Assembly: GCA_009782405.1 (NCBI GenBank)
Contig: WRJC01000001.1
Coordinates: forward strand, 129,670 to 193,669
Origin: Oscillospiraceae bacterium
Lineage (GTDB): Bacteria; Bacillota_A; Clostridia; Oscillospirales; WRJC01
Length of the DNA: 64,000 nucleotides
Direction: 5' to 3'
In this document: positions 25,634 to 34,661 of the stretch, piece after piece
Position numbering within the stretch: position 1 is the first letter of the stretch
Layout: every line of letters starts with the position of its first letter
Notes under the pieces: generated by a model
The model's input: only the letters and a program-made list of their open reading frames with translations
The model's database searches: none
What the model was told of the DNA's origin: nothing
Position numbers and translations under genes: made by a program

Positions 25634-28291
25634 CTATATCTGTTCGATTACAAACGATTCCAGGATGTCGAGCTCGCGTATGTCGTTGAATTTTTCCAGG
25701 CCCACGCCGCACTCAAATCCCTGGGCGACTTCTCTTACATCGTCCTTGAATCGCCGAAGCGATGAAATTTTGTCCTCGAATATAACGATGCCGTCCCTGA
25801 CCACGCGTATCTGTGAATTTCTCGTGACTTTCCCGTCCTGCACGTAGCTGCCCGCGATGGTGCCCACATTCGGGACTTTGATGATCTGCCTCACTTGGGC
25901 GCGGCCTAACAGCGTCTCCTTGAATTTGGGCGCGAGCATTCCCTTCATCGCGGCGTTTATCTCCTCTATGCACTCGTAGATGACCCTGTATGTCCGAACG
26001 TCCACGCCGCGCCTCTCGGCGGCGTCGATTGCGTCTTTGTCGGGGCGCACGTTGAATCCCACCACTATGGCATTGGAGGCCGAGGCCAGAAGTATGTCGG
26101 ATTCGGTTATTCCGCCCACCGCGCTGTGGATCACATTTATCTTCACTTCTTCGTTGGATTCCTTCAGAAGCGAGGCGCGGAGCGCTTCCACCGAACCTTG
26201 CACGTCCGCCTTTATTATGATTGCCAGTTCTTTTATGCCGCTTTTGACCTGCGTGAACAGATCTTCGAGCGTGATGGAGGAAGAGGTCTTGAATTGCTCT
26301 TCCTTGTCTTCGGACTTTCTCTGCTCGACAAGTTCCCTGGCCATCTTTTCGTCCGCGACTACGCGGAACATATCACCCGCGTTCGGCGTTTCGGATAGCC
26401 CCGTGATTTCGGCGGGCATGGAAGGGCCCGCGGACTTCATGTTCTTGCCCCTGTCGCTGTTCATGGTCCTGACCCTGCCCACGGCCATTCCGGCAATCAC
26501 TATGTCGCCGGATTTCAGAGTGCCGTTTTGCACCAACACCGTGGCGACGGGTCCTTTCCCCTTGTCCAATTTGGCTTCTATGACCACTCCCTGCGCGGGC
26601 CTGTCGGGGTTTGCCTTGAAATTCTTCATGTCGGCAACCAAGAGTATCATCTCCAAGAGCTCGTCTATGCCCCGGCCGGTGACCGCCGAAACCGGAACGC
26701 AGACGATGTCTCCGCCCCATTCTTCCGGGACGAGTTCGTATTTTGTCAGATCCTGCTTCACCCTGTCAGGGTCGGCTTGGGGCAAATCCATTTTGTTTAT
26801 GGCCACAATGATTGCGACATTCGCCGCTTTGGCGTGGTTTATCGCCTCGATTGTCTGCGGCATGATCCCGTCGTCGGCGGCCACCACGAGGATTGCGATA
26901 TCCGTGCATTTGGCGCCGCGCGCGCGCATCGCGGTGAAGGCCGCATGGCCCGGGGTGTCAAGGAAAGTTATCTCCCTTCCGGAGGTTTCGACTCTGTAAG
27001 CCCCTATGTGCTGGGTGATCCCGCCCGCTTCGCCCGCAGTCACGTTCGTGTGCTTGATTGCGTCTAAAAGAGAGGTTTTTCCGTGGTCCACGTGTCCCAT
27101 CACCACCACCACGGGAGCCCGGGAGGCGAGTTTGTCTTCGGGATCCGCAAAATCGTCAAAGAGCCTGTCTTCTATGGTCACGACCACTTCTTTTTCCACT
27201 TTCGCGCCGAATTCCATCGCCACAAGCCCCGCCGTGTCGTAGTCTATTTCTTCATTCACATTCGCCTTCACGCCGAGCATGAACAATTTTTTCACCACTT
27301 CGGCCGAAGTTATCTGGAGTTTCGACGCGAGCGCCGATGGCAGTATTTTGTCGGGAAGTATGACCGAAAGCTGCTTTTTTTTGGCTTTTTCCTGGCCTTT
27401 TTCCTGCTGAATCTTGCGGAGCTTTTCGAGCGCGAGTTTCTCTTTGTCTATCGGCCTGCCGGATTTGTCCCTTTCATAGGGCTTTCCGGCTTGGTAGGCC
27501 GGGGGCTTTTTTTGCTGTTTGGGCTTGGTTTCGGCGGGTGTTCCCCTGCTTTTTCCTTTGCCGGCGTCGGGGACGAAAGTCTCGAGATTTTCGTTGTACC
27601 TCGAAAGATCCACGCTCGTCGTCCTGGTGTCCACTATTTTCGCCGATTCGTTTTTCACCCCTTCGGTCACTTTGATGCTGTCGCTTGAAATTATATCGAC
27701 TTTTTCGCCGGTCCTATGCGGCCTCTGCGGATTTTTGAAATCCGGCCTGGGTTTTGGCTGGGATTTTTCGGTTCGGGCGTTCCGGATGTTTTTCGCCTCT
27801 TTGCCGTCCTTGCCAAAAGCGGGATTCGAAAAGTCGCGCTCTTTTCTCGGCGGCTGGTTTTGGCCCTGCGGCGGGTGCACCGGCCTTTGCGGCTGCTGCT
27901 GGGGTTTTTTGGGGCGCTCCGCTTCTTCCGCCGGCCTGGGCGTTTCGGGGGCTTTTTGGGGTTTGGGCTGTTCTTTGATCTCCGGCTTTACGTCTTCCTT
28001 GACTTTCTCTTTGGGCTCTTCCCTGATTTCGCTTTTTGTTTCCGCAGCTTCCGGCCCGGGCGGGGGCGGAGGCGGCGTTTCGATCTTCGGAGCGTACATA
28101 TAAACATCCAAGTCAGCGACTTGATTCTGCCGTGTCAATTGTTCGAATATCAGATCCAAGTCGAGGCTTTCGAGATTCGCCGTCGTGTTTTTGGCCGGTA
28201 AGCCGTATGATACCAAAATGTCGGATATATCTTTGCTTTTTACATTGAAATTAGCGGCAATCTCCTTGAGTTTAAATTGCTTTATCGCCAT
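25634..28291 (-). CDS. infB: Translation initiation factor IF-2
   Basis: IF-2 is the GTPase that brings initiator tRNA to the 30S subunit. The 885-residue protein has an IF2_N module at about 1-52. A long Pro/Glu/Lys linker follows (about 65-290), then a second IF2_N-like module (about 300-370). The G domain shows [20 protein letters not shown] and SAVTGRG. The C-terminal beta-barrels end with the tRNA-binding domain. It is last in a rimP-nusA-rnpM-infB operon, the order usual for Bacillota, although the usual ylxQ gene is absent between rnpM and infB. Confidence 0.98.
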   Translation of the reverse strand: MAIKQFKLKEIAANFNVKSKDISDILVSYGLPAKNTTANLESLDLDLIFEQLTRQNQVADLDVYMYAPKIETPPPPPPGPEAAETKSEIREEPKEKVKEDVKPEIKEQPKPQKAPETPRPAEEAERPKKPQQQPQRPVHPPQGQNQPPRKERDFSNPAFGKDGKEAKNIRNARTEKSQPKPRPDFKNPQRPHRTGEKVDIISSDSIKVTEGVKNESAKIVDTRTTSVDLSRYNENLETFVPDAGKGKSRGTPAETKPKQQKKPPAYQAGKPYERDKSGRPIDKEKLALEKLRKIQQEKGQEKAKKKQLSVILPDKILPSALASKLQITSAEVVKKLFMLGVKANVNEEIDYDTAGLVAMEFGAKVEKEVVVTIEDRLFDDFADPEDKLASRAPVVVVMGHVDHGKTSLLDAIKHTNVTAGEAGGITQHIGAYRVETSGREITFLDTPGHAAFTAMRARGAKCTDIAILVVAADDGIMPQTIEAINHAKAANVAIIVAINKMDLPQADPDRVKQDLTKYELVPEEWGGDIVCVPVSAVTGRGIDELLEMILLVADMKNFKANPDRPAQGVVIEAKLDKGKGPVATVLVQNGTLKSGDIVIAGMAVGRVRTMNSDRGKNMKSAGPSMPAEITGLSETPNAGDMFRVVADEKMARELVEQRKSEDKEEQFKTSSSITLEDLFTQVKSGIKELAIIIKADVQGSVEALRASLLKESNEEVKINVIHSAVGGITESDILLASASNAIVVGFNVRPDKDAIDAAERRGVDVRTYRVIYECIEEINAAMKGMLAPKFKETLLGRAQVRQIIKVPNVGTIAGSYVQDGKVTRNSQIRVVRDGIVIFEDKISSLRRFKDDVREVAQGFECGVGLEKFNDIRELDILESFVIEQI

Positions 28292-28315
28292 ATTGCCAAG
28301 TGCACCTCCGTAGAT

Positions 28316-28585
28316 TTATCGATTGTTTATTTGAGCCGACAGCGACTCGAATATCTCGTCAGAGATTTTAATTTCGAGGCTTTTGTCGAATTTTTTGGCT
28401 TTCACTGCTTTTTTCAGGCAGTTCGAATCGCGGCAGATATATGCGCCGCGCCCCGATTTTTTGCCTTTCAAGTCTATGCTTATATCGTTTTCCGGGCTGC
28501 GGACCACGCGTATCAGGTCGCTTTTGTTTTTTGAAATGCCGCATCCAAGGCATTTTCTTTGAGGAATTTTTTTTTCCGCCGGCAT
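28316..28585 (-). CDS. rnpM: YlxR-family RNA-binding protein (RnpM)
   Basis: This 89-residue protein has the YlxR fold motifs: RKCLGCGISKNKSDLIRVV, then GRGAYICRD and CLKKAVKAKKF. The common GARTCVxCR motif reads RKCLGCG here. YlxR proteins bind RNA and modulate RNase P in Bacillus. It lies between nusA and infB as in most Bacillota. Confidence 0.93.
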   Translation of the reverse strand: MPAEKKIPQRKCLGCGISKNKSDLIRVVRSPENDISIDLKGKKSGRGAYICRDSNCLKKAVKAKKFDKSLEIKISDEIFESLSAQINNR

Positions 28586-28619
28586 ATAAAGACAGCCCTC
28601 CGTGTTTCGTTATCGGTTT

Positions 28620-29648
28620 TCATTGCGATGTTTTTATGTCTATCTTGTACCCCGTGAGTTTGGCTGCCAAGCGGGCGTTCTGCCCTTCCTTGCCGATTGC
28701 GAGCGAGAGCTGGGATGCGTCGACTGCCACATGGCTGCTCCTTTCGGCTTCGTTTACTGTGACCTCGATCACTTCCGCAGGGGAAAGCGCCGATTTTATG
28801 TACTCCGCCGGATTGTCCGAATATTTTATCACGTCGATTTTTTCATCGCCGAGTTCGCCGACCACCGCGTTGATCCTGCCGCCTTTCGCGCCTATGCACG
28901 AGCCCACCGGGTCGACGTCGGGATTCTGCGAGCTCACCGCTATTTTGGTCCTCATTCCCGGTTCCCGCGCTATGCTGTTTATTATCACCGTGCCGTCGCT
29001 TATTTCCGGCACTTCGAGTTCAAACAGGCGCTTGACCAGTCCCGCGTGTTTTCTCGAAAGGGTGATGAGCGGGCCTTTTGTCTGGTTTTTCACCTCGATC
29101 ACATATACCTTTATCCGGTCGCCCTCTTTTATCTCCTCGCCGGGTATCTGCTCCGATTTGACGAGCATGGCGTCGCCCTTGCCTATGTCGAGTATCGCGT
29201 TTCCCGTGGGGGGGTCGATTTTGTACACCACGGCCGAAATGAGTTCTTCTTTTTTGCTTTCGTATTCCTTTATCAAAAGCCCGCGCTCGGCCTCCCTTAT
29301 GCCCTGGATTATGACTTGCTTTGCAGTCTGGGCGGAAATCCTGCCGAAGTCCTTGGGCTTGAATTCCACTTCGGCGATCGAACCTATTTCATACCTGCGG
29401 CTTATCTTCTGCGCGCCTTCCAGATCTATCTGCAAAGCGGGATTTTCCACCGTTTCGACCACTTCTTTCAGCTGGAACACTTTCATCTCTTTTTTTTCTT
29501 CGTCCAGATGGACTTTCACGTTGGAATTGCCGCTGTCGCGCTTGAAGGCGGTGACAAGCGCGGTTTCTATCTTTTCCAGCATGTACTGTTTTGGTATACC
29601 CGTTTCATCCCGGAGCGCGTCAAGCGCGGCGAAAAATTCGGCGTTCAT
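28620..29648 (-). CDS. nusA: Transcription termination/antitermination factor NusA
   Basis: NusA binds RNA polymerase and nascent RNA to control pausing and termination. The 342-residue protein has the N-terminal polymerase-binding domain (1-125), an S1 domain (about 135-200) and KH domains with GSCIGAKGGRINAVV. It lacks the C-terminal acidic repeats of proteobacterial NusA, as expected in Bacillota. It is followed 35 bp on by the YlxR gene. Confidence 0.97.
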   Translation of the reverse strand: MNAEFFAALDALRDETGIPKQYMLEKIETALVTAFKRDSGNSNVKVHLDEEKKEMKVFQLKEVVETVENPALQIDLEGAQKISRRYEIGSIAEVEFKPKDFGRISAQTAKQVIIQGIREAERGLLIKEYESKKEELISAVVYKIDPPTGNAILDIGKGDAMLVKSEQIPGEEIKEGDRIKVYVIEVKNQTKGPLITLSRKHAGLVKRLFELEVPEISDGTVIINSIAREPGMRTKIAVSSQNPDVDPVGSCIGAKGGRINAVVGELGDEKIDVIKYSDNPAEYIKSALSPAEVIEVTVNEAERSSHVAVDASQLSLAIGKEGQNARLAAKLTGYKIDIKTSQ

Positions 29649-29666
29649 TTGATTTCTCCCTTAATA

Positions 29667-30197
29667 TTACAAATATGATCGATCGGCGTCGCGCGCGTAA
29701 ATGTGCGCGATCTCTTTTTTGGGGATGGCGAGATTTGTTTCGCCGGCCAGCTCGAAAACGAAACCTTTTTGGGCCCCGCCGGCCTCTTTCAGAATTGCAT
29801 CGAAACTCTTGCCCCCCGCAGTTTCGTTTTTGGCGAAGAGCTTCACTGTGACTTCTTTGCCTATGTACCTTTCCATATGGGCGGCTTTTTTGAGTTCCCT
29901 GTTCAATCCGGGAGATCCCACCGCAAGGCAGTAGCTGTGCTCGATCGGGTCAGCTTGGTCGATTGCCGGGTTTATAGCCCGGGTGGCTTTCTCGCAGTCT
30001 TCGATCGTTATCGGGGCCCCCGAAAGGTTTTCGATGGTTATCTCCAAAACCCATTCGGAACCGTCGCTGTAGTATTCGACGTCCCAGATTTCATACCCCA
30101 AGGCCGCGAATTCGGGTTCCGCGAGTTTTTGGGCGGTTTGCTCTATCTGTTTTTTAGATTTGGCGTCCGCGCCGGGTTTGTTTTTGTTTTTTTTCAT
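29667..30197 (-). CDS. rimP: Ribosome maturation factor RimP
   Basis: RimP assists 30S subunit assembly. The 176-residue protein shows YEIWDVEYYSDGSEWVL, the conserved ENLSGAPITIEDCEKATRAI region and the SPGLNRELKK motif. A Lys-rich N-terminus precedes the domain. It lies 18 bp upstream of nusA and 8 bp after larB, so the PPIase and larB genes likely share its transcript. Confidence 0.96.
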   Translation of the reverse strand: MKKNKNKPGADAKSKKQIEQTAQKLAEPEFAALGYEIWDVEYYSDGSEWVLEITIENLSGAPITIEDCEKATRAINPAIDQADPIEHSYCLAVGSPGLNRELKKAAHMERYIGKEVTVKLFAKNETAGGKSFDAILKEAGGAQKGFVFELAGETNLAIPKKEIAHIYARDADRSYL

Positions 30198-30204
30198 CAG
30201 TATT

Positions 30205-30969
30205 TCAGATAATCTCCGTTTCCTTGCCGCTCAGCCTGTTTATATTGTTTGCCAAATAACCGGCGCCGAACCCGTTGTCTATGTTTACCACCCCGACCCC
30301 GCTCGCACATGAGTTGAGCATGGTCAGAAGCGCGGACAGCCCGCCAAAATTGGCCCCATAACCCGCGCTTGTCGGCACGGCTATGACGGGCTTGTCGGTG
30401 AGCCCGCCCACCACGCTGGCAAGCGCGCCTTCCATTCCCGCAACCGCGATGATCACGTTCGCTTCTTTTATCTTGTCGAGCCGCGAGAGCAGCCGGTGCA
30501 GCCCCGCCACCCCCACGTCGTAAACCCGTTCCACTTTGTTCCCCAAAAATTCCGCTGTCACCGCCGCTTCCTCGCATACGGGCACATCCACGGTGCCCGC
30601 CGAAAAGACTGCGATCTTCCCTTTGTTTTTCGGAAATGGGTTTCCTTCCACCGTGACGATTCTGCAGACTGCATGGTGTTCTGCATTTGGGTATATTTCC
30701 CTGACGGCCAAATACGCATCTTTGGCCACTCTGGTGAGCAGGATGTTTTCGGCTCCGTTTCTTTTCATGTTGGAAACGATCCCGCCTATCTGCTCCAAGG
30801 TCTTGCCCTCGCCGTACACAACCTCGGGGCAGCCGGCCCGAAGCTCCCTGTTGTAATCGATCACCGCATACTGCAGATCATCGATTGGCATGTATCTGAG
30901 CCGGCTTGCGGCTTCCTCTATCGAAATTTCCCCGTTTTTTACGCCCAACAGCGTTTTTTTCAAATCCAT
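30205..30969 (-). CDS. larB: Nickel pincer cofactor biosynthesis protein LarB
   Basis: LarB carboxylates and hydrolyses nicotinic acid adenine dinucleotide in the first step of nickel-pincer cofactor synthesis. The sequence shows ISIEEAASRLRYMP, then the PurE-like core with VFSAGTVDVPVCEEA, VIIAVAGMEGALASVV and PTSAGYGANFGG. An ATG at 30969 is chosen; a GTG at 30981 behind GGAG is an alternative. No larC, larE or larA is in the window, so the rest of the pathway must lie elsewhere. Confidence 0.93.
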   Translation of the reverse strand: MDLKKTLLGVKNGEISIEEAASRLRYMPIDDLQYAVIDYNRELRAGCPEVVYGEGKTLEQIGGIVSNMKRNGAENILLTRVAKDAYLAVREIYPNAEHHAVCRIVTVEGNPFPKNKGKIAVFSAGTVDVPVCEEAAVTAEFLGNKVERVYDVGVAGLHRLLSRLDKIKEANVIIAVAGMEGALASVVGGLTDKPVIAVPTSAGYGANFGGLSALLTMLNSCASGVGVVNIDNGFGAGYLANNINRLSGKETEII

Positions 30970-30974
30970 ATAAA

Positions 30975-32126
30975 TCACCACAGCTCCAGGCAGTCGAACA
31001 TGATCGGTATTTTCGACACATTGAATTTTTTTGTCTGCTCCGCATCTATTTCTATATCCTCGACATACGGTTTCAGCGCCTCATCCATCAGATAGGTCTG
31101 TATCTCTGTGAATATGACGTTTCTCCACGTGGCGCCGTTGTCCAAATCGAGCGAATCGGCGGCGGGAAGCAGGTCGAAGCGTTTCATGATGTGCATTCCG
31201 TAGCCGGTTTCCACTTTTCTTGTTTCGCCTATTTGCATCTCGAATGCCGCCGCTACAAACTCCGGCATGAAAGCGGCGCTTTCGTTGATCGTGTACCCGT
31301 CGGGGTAAGCGGCGGAGCCGGGGTCTTCGGATTCCGAAAGGAATCCGTCGAAATCCTCCCCGTTTTCTATCCGGCCGTATATGTCCTCGACTTTCGCGTA
31401 TCTGGCGGCCATTTCTTCGTCTGAATATTTATCGGGGCTGCCGTCGGGCCCGTTGGTCCCCGGGCTGTAGAGTATCAGTATGTGCTTGACCCTCGCGCAG
31501 CTTTCCCCATAGACCATGTTCACCATGTCGTCGGTGATTTTCTTTTTGCCGGTTTCGGAATCGAACAGATCCTTGCCGAATACCCCGGCCAATGCCTCGT
31601 ATTTCTTTATTTCCCTGTATATTTTGTCGTTGATGCCGAGGCTTTTCAGCTTTGAATTGTAGCGGGATTTCGAGTTCTGGAAATATGTTCCTATTATCCC
31701 CTCTATCTTGCCGTCAATTTCGGAAAGCTCCTTGCCTGAAAGCTCAAGGCCGTTTTCCTTGCAGTACACAGCGATGGCGAGCAGCTGGCCGAGCGACGAC
31801 TCGGCCTGCCTTTTCACGATGGAGCCGTAAGTCTGCGGCGTGGCGTAGAACTGCGGCCAAAGTTCCGGTATGTCGGGAAGCGAAGTCGGGTCCTCCGGCA
31901 TCGAAGCGCCGTACGCCGTCTGGTAATATCCGTAAAGCATCCTCGTTTTGGCATAGCTGAGATAATAGCCGTATATTTCCGATGAAATCGTTTCCTTTAT
32001 TTTCCCGCGGCTCAAGGCCATCGCGGGTTTTTGCCCGAGACCGCACGACGAAGCGGCCATGCAGACAAGCACGGCGGCGGCCAGAACTATGGAACCTATT
32101 ATGCGTTTAAATAGCTGTTCAACCAT
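30975..32126 (-). CDS. Parvulin-type peptidyl-prolyl isomerase lipoprotein (PrsA/SurA-like)
   Basis: The protein begins with a hydrophobic signal ending in AASSC, a weak lipobox, and so is probably lipid-anchored outside. The N-terminal half is a helical chaperone-like region. The rotamase domain (about 215-325) shows ARVKHILILYS, GEDFDGFLSESEDPGS, PEFVAAAFEMQIGE and ETGYGMHIMKR, matching parvulin landmarks. It would help secreted proteins fold. It overlaps the small upstream gene by 28 nt and larB by a few bases. Confidence 0.85.
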   Translation of the reverse strand: MVEQLFKRIIGSIVLAAAVLVCMAASSCGLGQKPAMALSRGKIKETISSEIYGYYLSYAKTRMLYGYYQTAYGASMPEDPTSLPDIPELWPQFYATPQTYGSIVKRQAESSLGQLLAIAVYCKENGLELSGKELSEIDGKIEGIIGTYFQNSKSRYNSKLKSLGINDKIYREIKKYEALAGVFGKDLFDSETGKKKITDDMVNMVYGESCARVKHILILYSPGTNGPDGSPDKYSDEEMAARYAKVEDIYGRIENGEDFDGFLSESEDPGSAAYPDGYTINESAAFMPEFVAAAFEMQIGETRKVETGYGMHIMKRFDLLPAADSLDLDNGATWRNVIFTEIQTYLMDEALKPYVEDIEIDAEQTKKFNVSKIPIMFDCLELW

Positions 32127-32383
32127 ATTTCCCCTGTTTCAAAGGCCTCGTATAGCGAATCTTTTTCGCCGAATTTGACGATTTCCTGCGAGCCGCTGTC
32201 GGAACTCTGGATCAATATCAGGACTTTCGTGGCGATTTCACGGCCTTTTTCATTTTTGGATTCCTTTATTGTCAGGGTCATCACATACTTGTCCGTTTTC
32301 GCGTCGCCGAAACAGATAACGTTGCCTTTGCGCACGAGGGGCTTGTTTTTGTAGGTCAGCGGCGCTTCTTTGTTTTCATCCAT
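32099..32383 (-). CDS. Small conserved hypothetical protein
   Basis: This 94-residue soluble protein contains YKNKPLVRKGNVICFGD, KYVMTLTIKES and EIATKVLILIQSS. It resembles a small protein of unknown function I recall from other Clostridia, but I cannot name a family. The ribosome site (AAGGA) is too far from the ATG, so translation may be weak. It overlaps the PPIase gene by 28 nt and begins the larB/rimP transcript. Confidence 0.7.
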   Translation of the reverse strand: MDENKEAPLTYKNKPLVRKGNVICFGDAKTDKYVMTLTIKESKNEKGREIATKVLILIQSSDSGSQEIVKFGEKDSLYEAFETGEIWLNSYLNA

Positions 32384-32429
32384 CTACTTGTTCTGACATT
32401 CCTTTCTGTGTTTTACAGAATTTTTGCTT

Positions 32430-32458
32430 AAGGGACGCTTCCCGGGGGCGCGTCCCTT
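32430..32458. terminator. Hairpin downstream of rplT
   Basis: A 9-bp stem (AAGGGACGC with GCGTCCCTT) lies 15 bp after the rplT stop. No strong T run follows on the minus strand, so the terminator call is tentative. Confidence 0.5.
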
Positions 32459-32473
32459 ACAAAAATGTATAAA

Positions 32474-32827
32474 TTAAAAAGGCCCTTTCGCTTTTTCGGC
32501 CAGCGCGGCGAATGCGTCTTTGTCGGACACGGCTATCTCCGAAAGCATTTTCCTGTTCAAATTCACGCCGGCCTTCTTGAGCCCGCTGATGAACCTGGAA
32601 TAATTTATGCCGTTTGCTCTCGCCTGCGCGGATATTCGGGTTATCCAAAGCGCCCGAAAGTCCCTTTTTTTCTGTTTCCTGCCCACATAGGCGTAGTTGC
32701 CGCTCTTCATGACAGCCTGTTTGGCCATTTTGAAATGCTTCGATTTCGCTCCCCAGTAACCTTTGGCGGCCTTCAGCATCTTGTTTCTTCTTTTGCGCGT
32801 CATGACCGCGCCTTTTACCCTTGCCAT
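32474..32827 (-). CDS. rplT: Ribosomal protein L20
   Basis: L20 is needed for early 50S assembly. The 117 residues show [32 protein letters not shown] and [15 protein letters not shown], diagnostic for bL20. It is the last gene of infC-rpmI-rplT. In Bacillus, L20 represses this operon through the infC leader; a structured leader is also present here. Confidence 0.98.
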   Translation of the reverse strand: MARVKGAVMTRKRRNKMLKAAKGYWGAKSKHFKMAKQAVMKSGNYAYVGRKQKKRDFRALWITRISAQARANGINYSRFISGLKKAGVNLNRKMLSEIAVSDKDAFAALAEKAKGPF

Positions 32828-32890
32828 GAAATTAACCTCCTAAAAATTTTTAACACTCGTTATGCGTCTTGCAATATCGCAAAAAATGGA

Positions 32891-33091
32891 TCACAAATAG
32901 GGCAGCAGCTTTTTTATGGCGCCTACGTTGGCTTCGTGCAGATACGCGCCCTTTTTGAGATGCCTCATTCTTTTGTTGTCTTTGAGGTTGACCTGATGGC
33001 GTCTGTTCTGGCGGGAGTACTTGACTTTTCCTGTCTTGGTCATGGAAAAGCGCTTCGCCGTGGCCTTGTGCGTTTTAATTTTGTTGCTCAC
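32891..33091 (-). CDS. rpmI: Ribosomal protein L35
   Basis: The coding region begins at a GTG (33091) with AAGGGA 9 nt upstream. This gives 66 residues starting SNKIKTHKATAKRFS, the normal bL35 start and length. An upstream in-frame ATG would add residues that overlap infC. It includes NRRHQVNLKDNKRMRHL. Confidence 0.96.
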   Translation of the reverse strand: MSNKIKTHKATAKRFSMTKTGKVKYSRQNRRHQVNLKDNKRMRHLKKGAYLHEANVGAIKKLLPYL

Positions 33092-33132
33092 TTTTATCAA
33101 TCCCTTCTGTATTGTTATTTTTTTTGCCCCTG

Positions 33133-33708
33133 TCATTCGCCCTCTTTTTCATCCTTGGCGGGTTTGGACGGCTTTTCTTCGCCTTTCGGCTTTTTGGGGG
33201 CGATGAACATGGATATGCGCCGCCCTTCGCGCACCGGCTTCTTTTCGACCACGCTAAAATCCTCGCAGGCCTGCTCGAATTTTTCAAGCATCTGGTAGCC
33301 GAGTTCCATGTGGGCCATTTCCCTGCCCCTGTTGAGCTCGAGCGAAACTTTCACCTTGTTGCCCGCTTCGATGAATTTTTTGGTCTGGCTGAGCCTCGTG
33401 TTGAAATCGTGGATGTCGATGTTCCAGGAGAGCTGCGTCTCCTTCGTTTCCACGATCACCTGTTTCTGCTTTTTTTTGGCCTCTTTGTTTTTTTTGGCCT
33501 TTTCGAATTTAAACTTGCCGTAATCCATAATCCTGCACACGGGAATTTGGGCCGTGGGGGCGATCTCAACCAAGTCAAGCCCCCTTTCCATTGCCATGTC
33601 CAGCGCGTCCCTTGTCTTTATGACCCCGACCTGGTTTCCCAAATCGTCGATGAGCCTCACTTGGGGCGCCTTGATTTCGTTGTTGACGGAAAGATCTTTC
33701 GTTGCGAT
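33133..33708 (-). CDS. infC: Translation initiation factor IF-3, initiated at AUC
   Basis: IF-3 keeps ribosomal subunits apart and checks start codons. Homology begins at ATKDLSVNNEIKAPQVRLI. The only codon with a ribosome site there is ATC at 33706-33708, with GGAGGT 8 nt upstream. Rare AUU/AUA/AUC starts on infC are known and allow IF-3 to repress its own synthesis. The body shows DYGKFKFEKAKKNKEAKKK and the C-terminal domain (SWNIDIHDFNTRL), ending in a Lys/Glu tail. Frames reading upstream of this point are leader sequence, not protein. Confidence 0.95.
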   Translation of the reverse strand: MATKDLSVNNEIKAPQVRLIDDLGNQVGVIKTRDALDMAMERGLDLVEIAPTAQIPVCRIMDYGKFKFEKAKKNKEAKKKQKQVIVETKETQLSWNIDIHDFNTRLSQTKKFIEAGNKVKVSLELNRGREMAHMELGYQMLEKFEQACEDFSVVEKKPVREGRRISMFIAPKKPKGEEKPSKPAKDEKEGE

Positions 33709-33730
33709 GTATAAACACCTCCAAAAATGT

Positions 33731-33773
33731 TTAAAAAAGAAAAATAGGGCGGGGAACGCAAAATTCCCCGCCC
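33731..33773 (-). terminator. Attenuator terminator in the infC leader
   Basis: The minus strand has a 10-bp GC-rich stem (GGGCGGGGAA with TTCCCCGCCC) followed by TATTTTTCTTTTTT, ending about 20 nt before the infC ribosome site. It lies inside the leader, after the promoter at 33886-33914. It should act as a conditional terminator of the L20/IF-3 type. Confidence 0.85.
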
Positions 33774-33885
33774 CAACGCGCGCGAAAAACGCCGCGCGCA
33801 AATTTGCATATCGACCATAGTGCCCAAACAGCGAAAAAAGCCTATGGTGAGAACGGAGACGTTCTGCTTCTTTGTCATGAGAGCC
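33774..33885 (-). promoter_or_regulatory. Structured infC-rpmI-rplT leader
   Basis: The transcribed leader includes several foldable dyads: GAACG-GAGA-CGTTC near 33850-33865, CCATAG with CTATGG spanning about 33816-33847, and a GCGCGC pair just upstream of the attenuator. Such stems could form antiterminator and L20-binding structures. No coding role is supported. Confidence 0.6.
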
Positions 33886-33914
33886 ATTATACCACGAAAA
33901 TTTTTGTTTGTCAA
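33886..33914 (-). promoter_or_regulatory. Consensus sigma-A promoter of infC-rpmI-rplT
   Basis: TTGACA (33909-33914), 17-bp spacer, TATAAT (33886-33891), all on the minus strand: a perfect match to consensus. Transcription should start near 33879. Confidence 0.95.
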
Positions 33915-33956
33915 GGGGTTTTTCGAATTTTTTTGTGAATTTTGCCCGGCGGATAC

Positions 33957-33993
33957 AAAAAGGCTCCCCCTTCAATTTTGAAGGGAAGCCTTT
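33957..33993 (-). terminator. Rho-independent terminator of hsp20
   Basis: A stem of about 14 bp (AAAGGCTTCCCTTC with GAAGGGGGAGCCTTT) ends in a T run on the minus strand, 18 bp after the hsp20 stop. Confidence 0.9.
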
Positions 33994-34010
33994 GGGCGGG
34001 GGTTGGGGCG

Positions 34011-34472
34011 CTATTCGATCTCGATTTTTTTTGCGGCCGCGGATTTGTCGGATTTGGGTATGGAGATTTTCAATACGCCTTCTTCGAGCTTCGCCTTGAT
34101 TTCGTCCAGCGCCGCGTTTGCCACCCGTATCCTGCGGCTCATCGAATTTACGCGGCGCTCCCTGTGGATGTAACTTTTGCCCTCGTCGTTTGTTTCCTCG
34201 GCGCACTCAACCGAGATGCAAAGGTCTTCATTTTCGACGCTGAGCCCGATTTCGTCTTTTTTTGCCCCCGGCAGTTCCGCCTCTATCTGATATCCCTTGT
34301 CCGTTTCCCTGATGTCGATTTTGAACGTGTCCCTCGACAAGCTGCGGCGCGGCGCGAAGCTGTCGTTGAAAAAATCGTCGAGCATATTGTACAAGCTGTC
34401 GAAACCTGCGTCCGTGCGCGCGAGATTTGTGTTTTTGCGGTTGAATGGTATGAGTCCTGCCATTTTTAACAA
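34011..34472 (-). CDS. hsp20: Small heat-shock protein, Hsp20/alpha-crystallin family
   Basis: This ATP-independent holdase protects unfolding proteins. The 153 residues contain the alpha-crystallin domain (about 40-140) with GYQIEAELPGAKKDEI, RRVNSMSRRIRVANA and the VLKISIPKSDKS ending. AAGGAG lies before the ATG. Its promoter carries a CtsR-like operator over the start site, so heat or protein stress should release expression. It is a single-gene unit with its own terminator. Confidence 0.95.
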   Translation of the reverse strand: MLKMAGLIPFNRKNTNLARTDAGFDSLYNMLDDFFNDSFAPRRSLSRDTFKIDIRETDKGYQIEAELPGAKKDEIGLSVENEDLCISVECAEETNDEGKSYIHRERRVNSMSRRIRVANAALDEIKAKLEEGVLKISIPKSDKSAAAKKIEIE

Positions 34473-34524
34473 CTCCTTTTAGATATTTTTGATTGTTTTT
34501 ATTTTAAAGATGGCCAAATCTGAT

Positions 34525-34541
34525 ATTGACTATCTTTGACT
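34525..34541 (-). promoter_or_regulatory. CtsR-type operator
   Basis: The minus strand reads AGTCAAA-GAT-AGTCAAT, close to the known CtsR heptad repeat (RGTCAAA, three bases, RGTCAAA). It begins 3 bp downstream of the -10 box, so a bound repressor would block transcription. Confidence 0.8.
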
Positions 34542-34543
34542 AT

Positions 34544-34572
34544 ATTATATCCCAATAGTCAGGGAAAGTCAA
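34544..34572 (-). promoter_or_regulatory. hsp20 promoter
   Basis: TTGACT (34567-34572), 17 bp, TATAAT (34544-34549) on the minus strand. Confidence 0.92.
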
Positions 34573-34603
34573 ACGCCAAAAAAGGCAAATAATGGCGGAT
34601 AAA

Positions 34604-34636
34604 ACAAATTATCGGCGGTTATCGCCGATAATTTGT
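34604..34636 (-). terminator. Long hairpin after the anti-sigma-like gene
   Basis: A 14-bp perfect stem (ACAAATTATCGGCG with CGCCGATAATTTGT) around a 5-base loop, followed by a T-rich stretch on the minus strand, lies 26 bp after the stop at 34662. Confidence 0.8.
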
Positions 34637-34661
34637 GCTTTATCTATGTTTTTCGCATTTT

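Noticed and set aside
33709..33914. Leader open frame before infC beginning MTKKQNVS
   Set aside because: It spans the promoter-proximal leader, runs through the attenuator and lacks a good ribosome site; it is better explained as structured leader RNA.
34604..34636. Attachment site or inverted-repeat element
   Set aside because: The single long hairpin lies just after a stop codon and fits a terminator.
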